A stretch of 64,000 nucleotides of DNA from positions 1 through 64,000 of the forward strand of contig JAIYDI010000042.1 of NCBI GenBank assembly GCA_027487555.1. Reading direction: 5' to 3'. Source of the stretch: Hyphomicrobiales bacterium. GTDB taxonomy: Bacteria > Pseudomonadota > Alphaproteobacteria > Rhizobiales > Devosiaceae. Below the pieces are notes generated by a model. That model saw only the letters and a list, made by a program, of their open reading frames with translations. It ran no database searches and was not told where the DNA came from. Positions 1 through 10,100 of this stretch are shown in pieces. Numbering within the stretch: position 1 is the stretch's first letter; each line of letters starts with the position of its first letter. The position numbers and the translations under genes were made by a program.

Positions 1-7
1 ATTGTCA

Positions 8-97
8 GGCCAAAAACCCCGGTCGGCCGGCGGGGCAGGCGCCTCGTCATACATTGCGGACTAACCGCGTTGGGGCAATCGCCCCGCCGGCCCGCTT
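8..97 (+). repeat. Dispersed structured repeat, copy A
   Basis: A 90-base segment that aligns, at roughly 80 percent identity by eye, with the reverse complement of 25503-25592. It contains a perfect 12-bp inverted repeat, GGCCGGCGGGGC at 25-36 and its complement at 81-92. Between the arms is a small GCGG/CCGC hairpin around 56-69. Weaker similarity seems to continue to about position 160. No gene is visible at 1-197. The element lies just past the 3' end of the minus-strand ATPase gene. Its function is unknown; it could be an intergenic palindromic repeat or a structured RNA end. Confidence 0.7.
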
Positions 98-197
98 TCT
101 ACCTCTGGCACCCGCGGCCCTCTGGCCGACGGGCGCACAGACACGTACCCATCTCCGCGAAATGGCCGGAACCGTCCTCACGTGAAGCAACAGAAAC

Positions 198-2015
198 CTA
201 CCGCAAAGCCCTCAGGGCATTGAGGATAACCGCAACATCGATCGCCTCCTGCGCCAGCGCGCCGGCGACAGGGGGCAGGTAGCCGAGCGCCGCAAGGATC
301 ATGCCGATCAAGGACAGCCCGAGCCCCCCGAAGACGCTCTGCGCTGCGATCTTGCGGGTGCGGTTGGCGATGCGCCGTGCGGCGAGCACGCGATCGATAT
401 TGTCGACAAGCAGCACGATATCGGCGGTTTCCGAACTCGCTGCCGAGCCGCGCGCACCCATGGCGATACCGAGCGTTGCCGCGGCAAGCGCCGGGGCATC
501 ATTGACGCCGTCTCCGATCATCAGTGTCGGGGCGCGGCGGCTTTCCTCGGCGACGAGAGTGAGCTTCCTGGCTGGATCGAGATCGCCCTTCAGCGCATCG
601 AGGTCGAGCGGGCCGACCACCGCATCGACTACGGCCTGCCGGTCGCCCGAAGCCAGCACGAAGCGGTCGATGCCAGCATCCCTCAGTCCGGCAATGACCC
701 TTTGTGCTTCGGGGCGGAGCGGATCGCTGAGTGCGATCAGCCCGGCGATCTGTCCGCCAATCGCGACGGCAACGAGGGCCGCCTCGCCGGAAAGTCCCGC
801 TTCGAGGGCTGCTATATCGCCGCTGCAGCGCGCACCGACATATCGGCTGCCCCCCAGGACGACGGCCACCCCATCGACCACGCCCGCGACTCCGGCTCCC
901 GCGTCTTCCACTGCCGCCTCAGGCGTCGACAGCGCCAGCCCGCGCGATTTTGCCGCGCGGACGAGTGCCGTGGCGATGACGTGGTTCGAGGCCTGGTCGA
1001 GCGAAGCGGCGGCCTGCAGTACGCTGTCGGTCGTGAAGCCGGGCGCGGCCCGGATCTCCGTCACCTGCGCTTCGCCCCGTGTCAGCGTGCCGGTCTTGTC
1101 GAGAATGGCGGTTTTCACCTGCCAGAGTCGCTCGAGCGCGCCCGAAGTCTTGACGAGAATGCCCTGTCTGGCTGCCCGCGACATGCCGGAGATCAGCGCC
1201 ACGGGCAGGGCGAGGATCAGCGGGCAGGGCGTTGCGACCACCAGCACCGCAAGTGCGCGCAGGTGGTCGCCGCTCAGCGCCCAGGCAAGCCCGGCGATCA
1301 CCAGTGTGACGATGAGGAACACAACCGCATACCGATCAGCGAGGCGCCCGACCGGCGCTTTCGAATCCTGTGCTGCGGCGACGAGCCGAACGATCCAGGC
1401 ATATGTGCTTTCGGCCGCAGGGCGCAGCGCAACAAGGCGGAAGGCATCCCCTGCATTGGTCGCGCCACTCATCGCCTCCTCGCCATCGGCGTGGAGCCGG
1501 GGCAGTGGCTCGCCCGTAAGGGCAGCGGTGTCGAGCAGCGCGCCTGCCGGTGTCGCCACCCGGCCATCGATCGGCAGCGTCTCGCCCGAGCGGATCAGCA
1601 GGATATTCCCCGCGACAAGCGTTTCGATCCCCACCTCTTCAAGTCTGCCGTCGTGCTCGCGCATCGCCGTGCGGGCAACGCGCTGCAGGAGGGCGGTCAT
1701 TTCGCGGCGGGCGCGCCCTTCCGCGAAACTTTCGAGCAGTTGCCCTCCGGCATACATCAGCCCGACCACATTGCCGGCGAGCGATTCACCGAACCCGAGG
1801 GCAGCGGCCATCGAAACGGCGGCGACGAGATCGAGCCCGACCTTGCCGCGCATCAGGCTGGTGACGATTTCGACGAGAAGCGCCGCAAGGATAGGGAGGG
1901 TCGCGACCGTGTGGATAGCCTGCGCCCATCCCGGCAAGCCAATAAGCGGAGCGATGAGCCCCAGCACGAGGCCGAGCAACGCGATGACGACGAGCCCAAT
2001 GCGAAGCTTACTCAT
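198..2015 (-). CDS. P1B-type heavy-metal-translocating ATPase without N-terminal metal-binding domain
   Basis: A 605-aa inner-membrane pump predicted to use ATP to export a transition-metal ion. Visible motifs are TGEP at 167-170 (actuator domain), TPCPL at about 262-266 in the ion-path helix, DKTGT with phosphorylated Asp306, and GDGVND at 500-505. The N-terminus goes straight into membrane helices with no HMA or Cys-rich domain. The usual HP dipeptide of the nucleotide-binding domain appears as SNHV at 343-346, so His is kept and Pro lost. The ATG at 2015 is preferred because GGAGAGG lies about 7 bases upstream; a longer reading frame extends to 2312 but its start lacks such a site. A TPC motif occurs in a less-studied P1B subgroup, so the substrate (Ni, Fe, Co, Zn or other) cannot be assigned. 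It is divergent from the GH42 gene. Confidence 0.88.
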   Translation of the reverse strand: MSKLRIGLVVIALLGLVLGLIAPLIGLPGWAQAIHTVATLPILAALLVEIVTSLMRGKVGLDLVAAVSMAAALGFGESLAGNVVGLMYAGGQLLESFAEGRARREMTALLQRVARTAMREHDGRLEEVGIETLVAGNILLIRSGETLPIDGRVATPAGALLDTAALTGEPLPRLHADGEEAMSGATNAGDAFRLVALRPAAESTYAWIVRLVAAAQDSKAPVGRLADRYAVVFLIVTLVIAGLAWALSGDHLRALAVLVVATPCPLILALPVALISGMSRAARQGILVKTSGALERLWQVKTAILDKTGTLTRGEAQVTEIRAAPGFTTDSVLQAAASLDQASNHVIATALVRAAKSRGLALSTPEAAVEDAGAGVAGVVDGVAVVLGGSRYVGARCSGDIAALEAGLSGEAALVAVAIGGQIAGLIALSDPLRPEAQRVIAGLRDAGIDRFVLASGDRQAVVDAVVGPLDLDALKGDLDPARKLTLVAEESRRAPTLMIGDGVNDAPALAAATLGIAMGARGSAASSETADIVLLVDNIDRVLAARRIANRTRKIAAQSVFGGLGLSLIGMILAALGYLPPVAGALAQEAIDVAVILNALRALR

Positions 2016-2265
2016 GTCGCTACCTCTCCGGCGCCCGGTCTGGCGACTATCTCTGCGTGTCACACTATTCCCGAAACGACGAACCCCAATTGATCCCGCG
2101 CATATGCACGAAAGAAATTCTCGTCGGCACATGCCGCGGACTTGCCCGGTCATGGCCAAGTCCCTAGCGTCACACCCGCATCGGCTGCGCAGGGTTGATG
2201 CCCCGGCGCCGGCGAGCCCGTGTCGGGCGATGCTCTTGGCTTCCTTCCGCGGAGATAGTGCCTTG

Positions 2266-4407
2266 GTGAAAAAGACAGCGGCCGCGCCCCTCTCGGTCTG
2301 GCGGCCGATCAACCTCGATACCTTCCTCCTCGGCGCGCCGCACTACCCTGAGCACGTCGACGAGAGCTATTGGGACCGCGACGCCGAGCGCATGAAGAGG
2401 GCCGGTTTCAACGCCGTGCGCATGGGCGAGTTCGCCTGGCATTTATTCGAGCCGAGCGAGAATGTCTTCGATTTTGACCTGTTCGACCGCGCTATCGCCG
2501 GGCTTGGAAGGCACGGCATCCGCACCATCATGTGCACGCCGACGGCAACGCCGCCGCGCTGGCTGACCGAGGCCTATCCTGAGGTGCTGCGAGTCGACGG
2601 CAATGGCCGCGCCGCCGTGCACGGGTCTCGCCAGCATGCCGATACGGCAAGCCCGGTCTATCGCCGGCACAGCCAACGCATCACAAACGCCATGGCAGAG
2701 CACTATCGCGACAATCCGAATGTTATCGGCTGGCAGACCGATAATGAACTCAACACGTCGGAAAGCCGGTCGTACTCGGCCGCGTCGCGTCGGGAGTTCC
2801 AGTTGTTTGTGAAGGCGCGCTACGGCACCATCGACGCACTGAATGCCGCCTGGGGCGGCAATTTCTGGGCGACCGCCTACGACCGCTTCGAGCAGGTTGT
2901 TCTGCCGCACGACATGGCGCCGGTGTTCCCCGGGCCTGGCCACGTGCAGGATTACCACCGCTTCCTTGCCTTTTCGACCGCGCGCTTCCAGCACGACCAG
3001 GTGGAAATCCTGCGGGCGACGAACCCGGACTGGTTCATTTTCCACAATCTCGGCAGGCTGGACGACATCGATTTCCGCGGTCAGTTCTCGACGGATCTCG
3101 ATTTCGCCGGCTACGACATCTACCCGTTCCTCTATGACGAGTTTAACCGCAACGGCGGCGTGGGGCAGGCGCAGGCTCTGCACCTCGATATCTGCCGAGG
3201 CTTCTCTGGAAATTTCATCGTACCTGAACAGCAATCCGGCTTCGGTTCACAGGTCGCCTTCACCACGCTGACACCCGAGCCGGGCGAGATGCGTCGCATG
3301 GCGATGAGTTCGGTGGCGCGTGGCGCGGACGGCCTGATGTTCTTCCGCTGGCGGCCGGCGCATTTCGGCGCCGAAATCTACTGGATGGGCATCATTGACC
3401 ACGATGACGTGCCGCGCCGTCGCTATGCCGAGGCGAGCCGCTTTGCCGCCGATATCAAGTCGATCGAGAGCCAGTTGCTCGGCACACACGTGAAGATGGA
3501 TGTCGGCATCGCAAGTGCCGATTTCGACAACCAGGAGGCGCACCGCACCTATCCGATGGGATTGCCGAGTCCGCAGGACGAGGCAGTGGGCCTGCATCGG
3601 TATTGCTACGAGCGCGGTATTTCGGCCGGCTTCATCCATCCCGAAGACGATCTCAGCAAGCTCAAGCTGCTCTATGTGCCGCATTGGCTGATCTGGAAGG
3701 ATGAATGGACCGAAAAGCTTCGCGCCTTTGCCGAGGCTGGCGGCACGGTGGTGCTTTCGGCCCGCACCGGGTCGCGCGACGAAAACAACCATGTGATCCG
3801 TACGGCAGCGCCCGGCCCGAGCCTCGCGGCCTTGGCCGGTGTCGAGGTCGAAGAGTTCGGCCCGCTCGCTGGCCCGGATTCCGATGGGCTGTTCAGCCTT
3901 GCGGGGCCGCTGGGACCGCAGGGCACACGGACGCGGTTTGCGGCAGAGTCCGCACGCCGCCGCTACCGCATGAAGATCGGCAATCGCGAGATGGCAGCCG
4001 CCTATATGTACGAGCTGCTGTCGGTCAAGCCCGGCACCGAAGTGCGCGGCACCTGGTCGAGCCGCTTCGCCGAGGGGCAGGCCGCTGTGACGCTCCGGCA
4101 TGTCGGCAAGGGTCGCGTGCTCTATCTCGGCAGCTACCTCACTGCCGATCTGCTCGATAGCCTCATTGCCGAAGAGTTCGAGATTGCGGGGATTGTGCCC
4201 GAGCTCGATGGCAAGCCCGAAGCGATCGAGCTCGCCGTGCGGCAGGGGTCGGGCTATCGGCTGCTTTTCGTGCTCAATACCGGCGATGCGACGGAAACCG
4301 TCGGCAGGCTGCCGGCGGGCGATCCGCTGATCGGAGCCGAGTTTGTCTTTGGCTCAAGCGCCAGCCTGCCGGCCTATGAAGTGCTGGTGATCCGCATCGC
4401 GGCGTGA
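2266..4407 (+). CDS. GH42 family beta-galactosidase
   Basis: A 713-aa glycoside hydrolase of family 42, expected to hydrolyse terminal beta-galactosides (or alpha-L-arabinopyranosides, which some members take) in the cytoplasm. The N-terminal barrel begins with the typical GAPHYPEHVDESYW segment. The acid/base Glu is in TDNELN at about residue 161 and the nucleophile Glu in PEQQSGFG at about residue 321. A trimerisation-type domain and a beta-rich C-terminal domain follow. No signal peptide is seen. The chosen start is GTG at 2266, ten bases after GGAGA; ATG 2230 and TTG 2263 are in-frame alternatives. The same open frame runs far upstream over the ATPase antisense strand, which is a GC-rich artefact. 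The 250-bp gap to the ATPase must hold both divergent promoters. Confidence 0.9.
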   Translation: MKKTAAAPLSVWRPINLDTFLLGAPHYPEHVDESYWDRDAERMKRAGFNAVRMGEFAWHLFEPSENVFDFDLFDRAIAGLGRHGIRTIMCTPTATPPRWLTEAYPEVLRVDGNGRAAVHGSRQHADTASPVYRRHSQRITNAMAEHYRDNPNVIGWQTDNELNTSESRSYSAASRREFQLFVKARYGTIDALNAAWGGNFWATAYDRFEQVVLPHDMAPVFPGPGHVQDYHRFLAFSTARFQHDQVEILRATNPDWFIFHNLGRLDDIDFRGQFSTDLDFAGYDIYPFLYDEFNRNGGVGQAQALHLDICRGFSGNFIVPEQQSGFGSQVAFTTLTPEPGEMRRMAMSSVARGADGLMFFRWRPAHFGAEIYWMGIIDHDDVPRRRYAEASRFAADIKSIESQLLGTHVKMDVGIASADFDNQEAHRTYPMGLPSPQDEAVGLHRYCYERGISAGFIHPEDDLSKLKLLYVPHWLIWKDEWTEKLRAFAEAGGTVVLSARTGSRDENNHVIRTAAPGPSLAALAGVEVEEFGPLAGPDSDGLFSLAGPLGPQGTRTRFAAESARRRYRMKIGNREMAAAYMYELLSVKPGTEVRGTWSSRFAEGQAAVTLRHVGKGRVLYLGSYLTADLLDSLIAEEFEIAGIVPELDGKPEAIELAVRQGSGYRLLFVLNTGDATETVGRLPAGDPLIGAEFVFGSSASLPAYEVLVIRIAA

Positions 4408-4452
4408 TTGTGCCAATGGAACCAGGCGCCCCCCCTGCAGTTCGCTCTCTCG

Positions 4453-5361
4453 TCAGAGGCGACCGTTGGCTTCGTGGTCGGATACCTCGAGGCTGCCCTC
4501 GCCGATGATCACCGCGTCGCCGCCGATACCGCCATGTGTGAATTGTCCGTCCTGCTTCCGCAATTGCAGCATGATCCGGCTTGGACGCCCCATCTCGTAG
4601 CCCTGCCGCAGCGCGATTTCGTTGGCGCCATCCGGGTAATAGGGTGCAAGCAGCGCAAGCAGTGCCGCGGCTGCGGCACCGGTTGCTGGGTCTTCCGGAA
4701 TCCCCATTCCGGGCGAGAACATGCGAGCAGCGAGGTCGAAGCCCTTTTCTTCGGGGGTCGCCGCGAAGACATAGACCGAGTGGTCACCCTCGGGATAGGT
4801 CTGGTCCCAGCCGCGGCGCTCGAGACGTATGCGCGCCAATGCCTCGGCATCCTTCACCGGCACAAGATAGAATGGCACGCCTGCAGAGCACAGCGCCGGC
4901 TGGAAGCGTTCGGTGCCGATCTGCTCGAAATCAAGCCCGAGCGTGCCGGCGATGGCGCCGATGTCCGGCGCCTTGCCGACCACGGCGGGAAGCCTCGGCA
5001 GCGAGAACCGCGCATGCCCGACAATGCGGCTCTTCTTCTCCACCACCGACGTGATGAGCCCGATTTTCTCTTCGAGCCGCACCGCACTGATGCGCTGCTG
5101 CAGGCCAAGCACCACGGAAGCGCCGACAGTGGGGTGACCGGCAAAGGGGAGTTCCACCCGTGGTGTGAAGATGCGGAGCGCAGCGGTGTGACGTTCAGCT
5201 TTCGGCCGCTGGATGAACACCGTCTCGGACAGGTTGAACTCCGCTGCGATTGCCTGCATCTCGGAATCGGTAAGCCGGTCGGCCTCAAGCACCACTGCCA
5301 GAGGATTTCCGGTCAAGGGCTTGTCGGTAAACACATCGAGCAGGACGTAATTGAGCTTCAT
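4453..5361 (-). CDS. PhzF family isomerase/epimerase-like protein
   Basis: A 302-aa protein of the PhzF family (diaminopimelate-epimerase fold, two similar halves). The conserved start is visible, with LDVFTDKPLTGNPLAVV in the first 25 residues and the catalytic Glu in NLSETVF near residue 46. The second-half signature DPATGAAAAALLALL is near residue 224. Length and architecture match single-domain PhzF homologues, most of which have no proven substrate. No phenazine genes are nearby, so a role in phenazine synthesis is unlikely. It starts 21 bases after the end of the UPF0303 gene on the same strand, so the two are probably cotranscribed. Confidence 0.88.
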   Translation of the reverse strand: MKLNYVLLDVFTDKPLTGNPLAVVLEADRLTDSEMQAIAAEFNLSETVFIQRPKAERHTAALRIFTPRVELPFAGHPTVGASVVLGLQQRISAVRLEEKIGLITSVVEKKSRIVGHARFSLPRLPAVVGKAPDIGAIAGTLGLDFEQIGTERFQPALCSAGVPFYLVPVKDAEALARIRLERRGWDQTYPEGDHSVYVFAATPEEKGFDLAARMFSPGMGIPEDPATGAAAAALLALLAPYYPDGANEIALRQGYEMGRPSRIMLQLRKQDGQFTHGGIGGDAVIIGEGSLEVSDHEANGRL

Positions 5362-5382
5362 CTTGGGACCTTGGCGTGCGGA

Positions 5383-5880
5383 TCAGAATGGGGGCAAGAC
5401 ATATTGTGCCGGGTCGCGGCCGAGCTCGAGCGCAATGGCCTCCACCACCAGCAAGTGATCCTCCCGCTGCGGCAGGCCGGAAACCGTGACCGAACCAATC
5501 ACGCCGACCCCGGCGACCCTTATCGGAAAACCGCCGCCCGCTAGGGCATAGTCGGCCTGCGGCAGGGCCAGATGCTCGGGAAAATTGCGGTCTTCGGAGT
5601 TCCGCTCCCGCACGATGCGATAGGAGCTCTTCTGGAAGCGCCGCACGACGTTGTGTTTGCGCCTGGCCCATTCAGGATTGTCGGCAGTGGTCCCCGGCAT
5701 GGCGAAGTAGAACAACTGCCTGTCCCAAAGGCGGATGTCGCAGATGATGCCGAGCCTCCGCTCGGTAGCCATTCGATGCAGGCGCGCCCCTAGCGCATAG
5801 GCCTTCGTCTCGTCGAAACCAGGAAACACCAAATCATGTTCCTGGCGCTTGATGATGGCGACGTCGTCGGGGTGTGTCAT
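5383..5880 (-). CDS. UPF0303 / HbpS-like heme-degrading domain protein
   Basis: A 165-aa soluble protein of the UPF0303 (YBR137W/HbpS-like) family. Recognisable features are the N-terminal LGARLHRMA helix, the mid-region WARRKHNVVRRF with the SSYR block, and the Gly-rich GGGFPIRVAGVGVIGSVTVSGLP followed by DHLLVV. That is the typical core of this fold, related to heme-binding HbpS of Streptomyces. The biochemical role of the bacterial UPF0303 members is unsettled. It is the upstream gene of a likely two-gene unit with the PhzF homologue. Confidence 0.85.
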   Translation of the reverse strand: MTHPDDVAIIKRQEHDLVFPGFDETKAYALGARLHRMATERRLGIICDIRLWDRQLFYFAMPGTTADNPEWARRKHNVVRRFQKSSYRIVRERNSEDRNFPEHLALPQADYALAGGGFPIRVAGVGVIGSVTVSGLPQREDHLLVVEAIALELGRDPAQYVLPPF

Positions 5881-6080
5881 CGTGAGACTCGAAAGCTGAA
5901 TGGCGCGCGAAGCCTAGCATGGCGCCTTCCGGCACACAGGAGTTTTCCGGGGCATACATCTCAGGACGAGTCTGCTCTGGATTTGGGCAATGGGTAGTTT
6001 ATGCCTAAAAATTCGCGTTTCACAGAAAAGTCATCTTCATATGCGCAAACAGTCAGAACGAAATCCTATGAGAGACTCAT

Positions 6081-6239
6081 ATGCCCAACCTGCTCTCTGC
6101 GCTCTCCGAACGCGTCCGCCGTCGCCGCGCCTACAGCCACCTGCTTGATCTCGAGGATCGTCTGCTCGCCGATATCGGGCTGTCGCGTCACGATCTGCTC
6201 GAGTTGCGCAACGGACGAAAGTCCGGCACGCGCGGCTGA
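6081..6239 (+). CDS. DUF1127 small protein
   Basis: A 52-aa Arg-rich protein with a DUF1127 (YjiS-like) core: an N-terminal basic helix with ERVRRRRAY, then LLDLEDRLLADIGLSRHDL at about residues 21-39. In other alphaproteobacteria such proteins affect RNA turnover, phosphate or carbon metabolism and stress responses, and some bind RNA. ATG at 6081 follows GAGAG at 6071. The 200 bp upstream are AT-rich relative to the surroundings, as expected for a promoter. It lies 180 bp ahead of alaS on the same strand, separated by a terminator-like hairpin. Confidence 0.85.
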   Translation: MPNLLSALSERVRRRRAYSHLLDLEDRLLADIGLSRHDLLELRNGRKSGTRG

Positions 6240-6376
6240 TTGTGCCAAAGACGCAAGGACACCGAAGGCTTTGGCAGTCTTGACCGCAGCCTTTTGCTTT
6301 CGGGGCCCTTGAGCGGCGTTGCATGAGCTTTACAGCAGCCGGAACCGCGCGATAGAAGGCCTTTCCTGTTGTATCA

Positions 6377-6402
6377 GGCGGGGCCGAGGGGCCTCGCCTT
6401 TT
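6377..6402 (+). terminator. Hairpin plus T-run ahead of alaS (terminator or attenuator)
   Basis: GGCGGGGCC at 6377-6385 pairs with GGCCTCGCC at 6390-6398 (one G-U pair) around a 4-base loop. TTTT follows at 6399-6402. This is a classical intrinsic-terminator shape ending only 20 bases before the alaS ATG. It may end the DUF1127 transcript, or attenuate alaS if transcription reads through. Confidence 0.6.
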
Positions 6403-6422
6403 CATTGTGCGAGACCTGTCAC

Positions 6423-9062
6423 ATGACCAGCGTGAACGACATCCGCTCGAGCTTCTTGGGCTACTTCGGCAAGAACGGCCATGAGCCCGTCGCGTCGAGT
6501 CCGCTGGTGCCGCGCAACGACCCGACACTCATGTTCACCAATGCAGGCATGGTGCAGTTCAAGAACGTTTTCACCGGCCTTGAGAAGCGCGACTATGCGC
6601 GTGCGACCACGGCGCAGAAATGCGTGCGCGCCGGCGGTAAGCACAATGACCTCGACAATGTCGGCTTCACGGCGCGGCACCATACCTTCTTTGAAATGCT
6701 GGGGAATTTCTCCTTTGGTGACTATTTCAAGGAGCATGCGATCGAGCTCGCGTGGAACCTTCTCACCAAGGAGTGGGAGCTTCCCAAGGAGAAACTGACT
6801 GCCACCATCTATGAAGACGACGACGAGGCGATGGCGCTGTGGAAGAAGATCGCAGGGCTGCCGGAGGACCGCATCGTGCGGCTCGGTGCCAAGTCGAACT
6901 TCTGGCAGATGGGCGACACCGGCCCGTGTGGCCCGTGCTCCGAAATCTTCTACGACCACGGCGACAAGTACTGGGGTGGCCCTCCAGGCTCGCCTGAGGA
7001 GGATGGCGACCGTTTCGTCGAGATTTGGAACCTCGTGTTCATGCAGTTCGAGCAACTGCCGGACGGCTCCCGAACGCGACTGCCGAAGCCGTCGGTTGAC
7101 ACGGGCTCGGGCCTGGAGCGTGTCGCCGCAGTGATGCAAGGCACCAACAACAATTATGAGATCGACCTGTTCCGCTCGCTGATCTCGGCGACGCAGCAGG
7201 CGACCGGCTTCTCCGGCGATCCGGCGACGCCCAGTCTCCGTGTCATTGCCGATCACCTGCGCGCCATGAGCTTCCTTATTGCCGAGGGCGTGCTGCCCTC
7301 CAACGAAGGCCGCGGCTATGTGCTGCGCCGTATCATGCGCCGCGCCATGCGCCACGCCACTTTGCTTGGCGCAAACGAACCGGTGATCCACAAGCTGGTG
7401 CCGGCGCTTGTCAAGGAAATGGGTCAGGCTTACCCGGAACTCGTCCGCGGCGAGCAGATGGTCGCCGAGACGATACGGCTCGAAGAGGGGCGTTTCATAA
7501 AGACACTGGGCCGTGGCCTCGGCATTCTTGATGAAGCGACCAAGGACTTGGGCAAGGGCGACATGCTCGACGGCATTACGGCCTTCAAGCTTTACGATAC
7601 CTATGGCTTCCCACTCGACCTGACTCAGGACGCGCTGCGCCTGCGCGAGATCAATGTCGATCTTTCGGGCTTCGAAGATGCCATGGCCAAGCAGCGCGCC
7701 GAGGCGCGGAAGAGCTGGTCCGGCTCTGGCGAAGCGGGGGAGGACAAGGTCTGGTTTGCGGTGGCCGACAAGGTCGGACCGACAGAATTCCTAGGGTACG
7801 AGACCGAGGTCGCTGAAGGCGTGGTCACCGCGCTGGTGAAAGACGGTCAGATCGTCGAATCGCTGACTGTTGGCGAGACGGGTTTCCTCGTGCTCAACCA
7901 GACGCCCTTCTACGGCGAAAGCGGCGGCCAGGTTGGCGATACCGGCACGGTCTCAGGCGAGGGCGTTGCCGCCACCGTCACCGAAACGGTGAAGAACAAC
8001 GGCGTGTTCGGCCACAAGGTGACCGTAATCGAAGGCACCTTCAAGCTTGGCACGGCACTGATACTCGTCGTCGACCATGCACGCCGCTCGGCGATCCGCG
8101 CCAATCATTCAGCGACACACCTTTTGCACGAGGCGCTCCGCATCGTGCTCGGCGACCATGTCGCGCAGAAGGGCTCGCTTGTTACACCCGACCGGCTGCG
8201 CTTCGATTTTGTGCATACCAAGCCGATCTCGCCCCAGGAAATGGCCGAGATCGAGGATATCGCCAACGATATTGTATTGCAGAATTCCAAGGTCGAAACC
8301 CGCCTGATGGGCGTCGAAGAGGCCAAGGAATCCGGTGCTCGCGCGCTGTTCGGCGAGAAGTATGGCGATGAAGTGCGCGTTGTTTCGATGGGCGATCCGA
8401 CGGGCAATACGCTCGGCTGGTCGGTCGAGCTCTGCGGCGGCACGCATGTGAATCGCACAGGCGATATCGGGCTTATCACCGTACTTGGAGAAACCGGTGT
8501 ATCTGCCGGCGTCCGCCGCATCGAGGCGCTGACGGCAAAGGGTGCGCGCCACCATGCGCGCACCAACACCAACCTGGTGCAGAGCGCGGCCGACCTGCTG
8601 CGTGCCACGCCGTCGGAAATGCTCGGCCGCATCGAAGTGCTGCAGGAGAATCTGAAGAGGTCAGATCGGGCGTTGAGCGAGGCGCAGAAGAAGCTGGCGC
8701 TGGGTGGTTCGGCTGGTGCCGCGGCACCATCAGCCGAAACCGTTAACGGCGTGTGCTTTGTCGGCCGAGTCGTCGAAGGCGTGGCAGCCAAAGACGTGAA
8801 AGGCCTCGTCGATGCCGAGAAGAAGCGCATCGGCTCGGGTGTGGTCGTCGTCGTGCTGAAAGGCGAGGACGGCAAGGGCACGGTGGCCGTCGGCGTGACC
8901 GACGATCTGACCGCAAAGTACAAGGCCGGAGAACTCGTCAAGCTGGCGACTGTCGCCCTCGGTGGCCAAGGTGGTGGTGGCCGTCCGGACATGGCGCAGG
9001 GCGGCGGTCCGGATGGAAGCAAGGCCGACGATGCTGTCGCGGCGATCCGCGCGACGATCTGA
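6423..9062 (+). CDS. alaS: Alanyl-tRNA synthetase
   Basis: An 879-aa cytoplasmic enzyme that charges tRNA-Ala and edits mis-acylated Ser/Gly-tRNA-Ala. The class II core at the N-terminus contains [17 protein letters not shown] and the [18 protein letters not shown] block. The editing-domain zinc motif is HSATH at about 562-566 with CGGTH starting at Cys671. The C-terminal Gly-rich DHHA1 region ends with [16 protein letters not shown]. Length is normal. ATG 6423 begins the conserved [11 protein letters not shown]. In many relatives alaS follows recA; here the upstream gene is a DUF1127 gene instead, and a terminator-like hairpin sits directly upstream. Confidence 0.97.
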   Translation: MTSVNDIRSSFLGYFGKNGHEPVASSPLVPRNDPTLMFTNAGMVQFKNVFTGLEKRDYARATTAQKCVRAGGKHNDLDNVGFTARHHTFFEMLGNFSFGDYFKEHAIELAWNLLTKEWELPKEKLTATIYEDDDEAMALWKKIAGLPEDRIVRLGAKSNFWQMGDTGPCGPCSEIFYDHGDKYWGGPPGSPEEDGDRFVEIWNLVFMQFEQLPDGSRTRLPKPSVDTGSGLERVAAVMQGTNNNYEIDLFRSLISATQQATGFSGDPATPSLRVIADHLRAMSFLIAEGVLPSNEGRGYVLRRIMRRAMRHATLLGANEPVIHKLVPALVKEMGQAYPELVRGEQMVAETIRLEEGRFIKTLGRGLGILDEATKDLGKGDMLDGITAFKLYDTYGFPLDLTQDALRLREINVDLSGFEDAMAKQRAEARKSWSGSGEAGEDKVWFAVADKVGPTEFLGYETEVAEGVVTALVKDGQIVESLTVGETGFLVLNQTPFYGESGGQVGDTGTVSGEGVAATVTETVKNNGVFGHKVTVIEGTFKLGTALILVVDHARRSAIRANHSATHLLHEALRIVLGDHVAQKGSLVTPDRLRFDFVHTKPISPQEMAEIEDIANDIVLQNSKVETRLMGVEEAKESGARALFGEKYGDEVRVVSMGDPTGNTLGWSVELCGGTHVNRTGDIGLITVLGETGVSAGVRRIEALTAKGARHHARTNTNLVQSAADLLRATPSEMLGRIEVLQENLKRSDRALSEAQKKLALGGSAGAAAPSAETVNGVCFVGRVVEGVAAKDVKGLVDAEKKRIGSGVVVVVLKGEDGKGTVAVGVTDDLTAKYKAGELVKLATVALGGQGGGGRPDMAQGGGPDGSKADDAVAAIRATI

Positions 9063-9132
9063 CAGAACACTGTCGACCTCGCGAAGTACGGGCGCTCATC
9101 GGCATTTTTGGTCTAAATGCGCATGTGGCTGA

Positions 9133-10086
9133 TCACACCGGATCCGGACCGGCCCCACGATAGCCCGTGGCGCCGGTGCGCTTCCGCTTGCCGCGATACT
9201 CGGCCCAGCGGCCAGCGATTCGGGTGCGTGCGCCATCGATCACCACGTTCGAAAGCCCGGCAAAGGTGACGACACCCAGACCGACCAGCCCGAGCGTATC
9301 GGGAAACTCCGAAAAGAACAGCGCGCCATAGCCAAGCGCCCAGATGAGCTGGCTGTACTGCGTGGGCGCGACCCGGCTAGCGGGTGCACGCTTCAGTGCG
9401 GAGATCTGGAACAGGTAGCCTGCGCCGCCGAGAATGCCGGCAAAGGCCAGCAACGCCAGGGTTTCGGGCCGCGGCACCATGAAGCCGAAGATCGCCATCA
9501 GCACGAGGTTCACGACCAGCGTATAGGCGCCGGGCACGAAGGCGAGGCTGATGCGTTTCTCGGTGGTAGAGATGATGCGCGTGCCGATGATCGAAAGACC
9601 CGCAAAAATCGCGCAGCCGAGCGCTGTGACATGGCCCAGTTCCAGAATCTTGAACCCTGGTCGCACCACTAACAGTACGCCGATGAAGCTGACCGCGATC
9701 AGCACCCAGCGCTCGGGCTTCACCTCCTCGCGCAGCAGAATCACCGAAAGCAGCGTGGTGAAGGCCGGCGACAGGAAGGCGATACAGTAGACCTCGGCGA
9801 GGGGCACCGTGACGAATGAATAGGTGATGAACACCGCGCACAGCATGCGCGCAAAGCCGACGCCATGTACCAGCCACGGCCGGTTGAGCTTGAGCAACTC
9901 TCCCCACCGTTCTTCGCGCCGTTTGGTGACAGCGGCCGGGATCAGAGAGAACAGCGTCGTGATTAGCCCGATTTCGAAGGTGCCCAGTTCGCCACCTGCG
10001 GACTTCACGATGGCATCCCCCGTCGAATAGACGCCATACGCCATCAGCCCGAACAAGATACCGATGATCGGGCGGCTGATGGTCAC
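9133..10086 (-). CDS. EamA/DMT family transporter
   Basis: A 317-aa integral membrane protein of the drug/metabolite transporter superfamily. It has two EamA repeats of about five helices each, the second starting near residue 150 with ALGCAIFAGLSIIGTR. The conserved VPLAEVYCIAFLSPAFTTLL and LLVVRPG segments end repeat one. A basic tail follows the last helix. It is closely related to the next gene upstream on the strand (10101-11084), with only 14 bases between them, indicating a tandem duplication in one operon. The substrate cannot be inferred. Confidence 0.85.
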   Translation of the reverse strand: MTISRPIIGILFGLMAYGVYSTGDAIVKSAGGELGTFEIGLITTLFSLIPAAVTKRREERWGELLKLNRPWLVHGVGFARMLCAVFITYSFVTVPLAEVYCIAFLSPAFTTLLSVILLREEVKPERWVLIAVSFIGVLLVVRPGFKILELGHVTALGCAIFAGLSIIGTRIISTTEKRISLAFVPGAYTLVVNLVLMAIFGFMVPRPETLALLAFAGILGGAGYLFQISALKRAPASRVAPTQYSQLIWALGYGALFFSEFPDTLGLVGLGVVTFAGLSNVVIDGARTRIAGRWAEYRGKRKRTGATGYRGAGPDPV

Positions 10087-10100
10087 GGTACTTGACTGTC

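Noticed and set aside
301-2265. 5' extension of the GH42 frame
   Set aside because: This part is antisense to the metal ATPase; the enzyme's conserved domain begins only after 2266.
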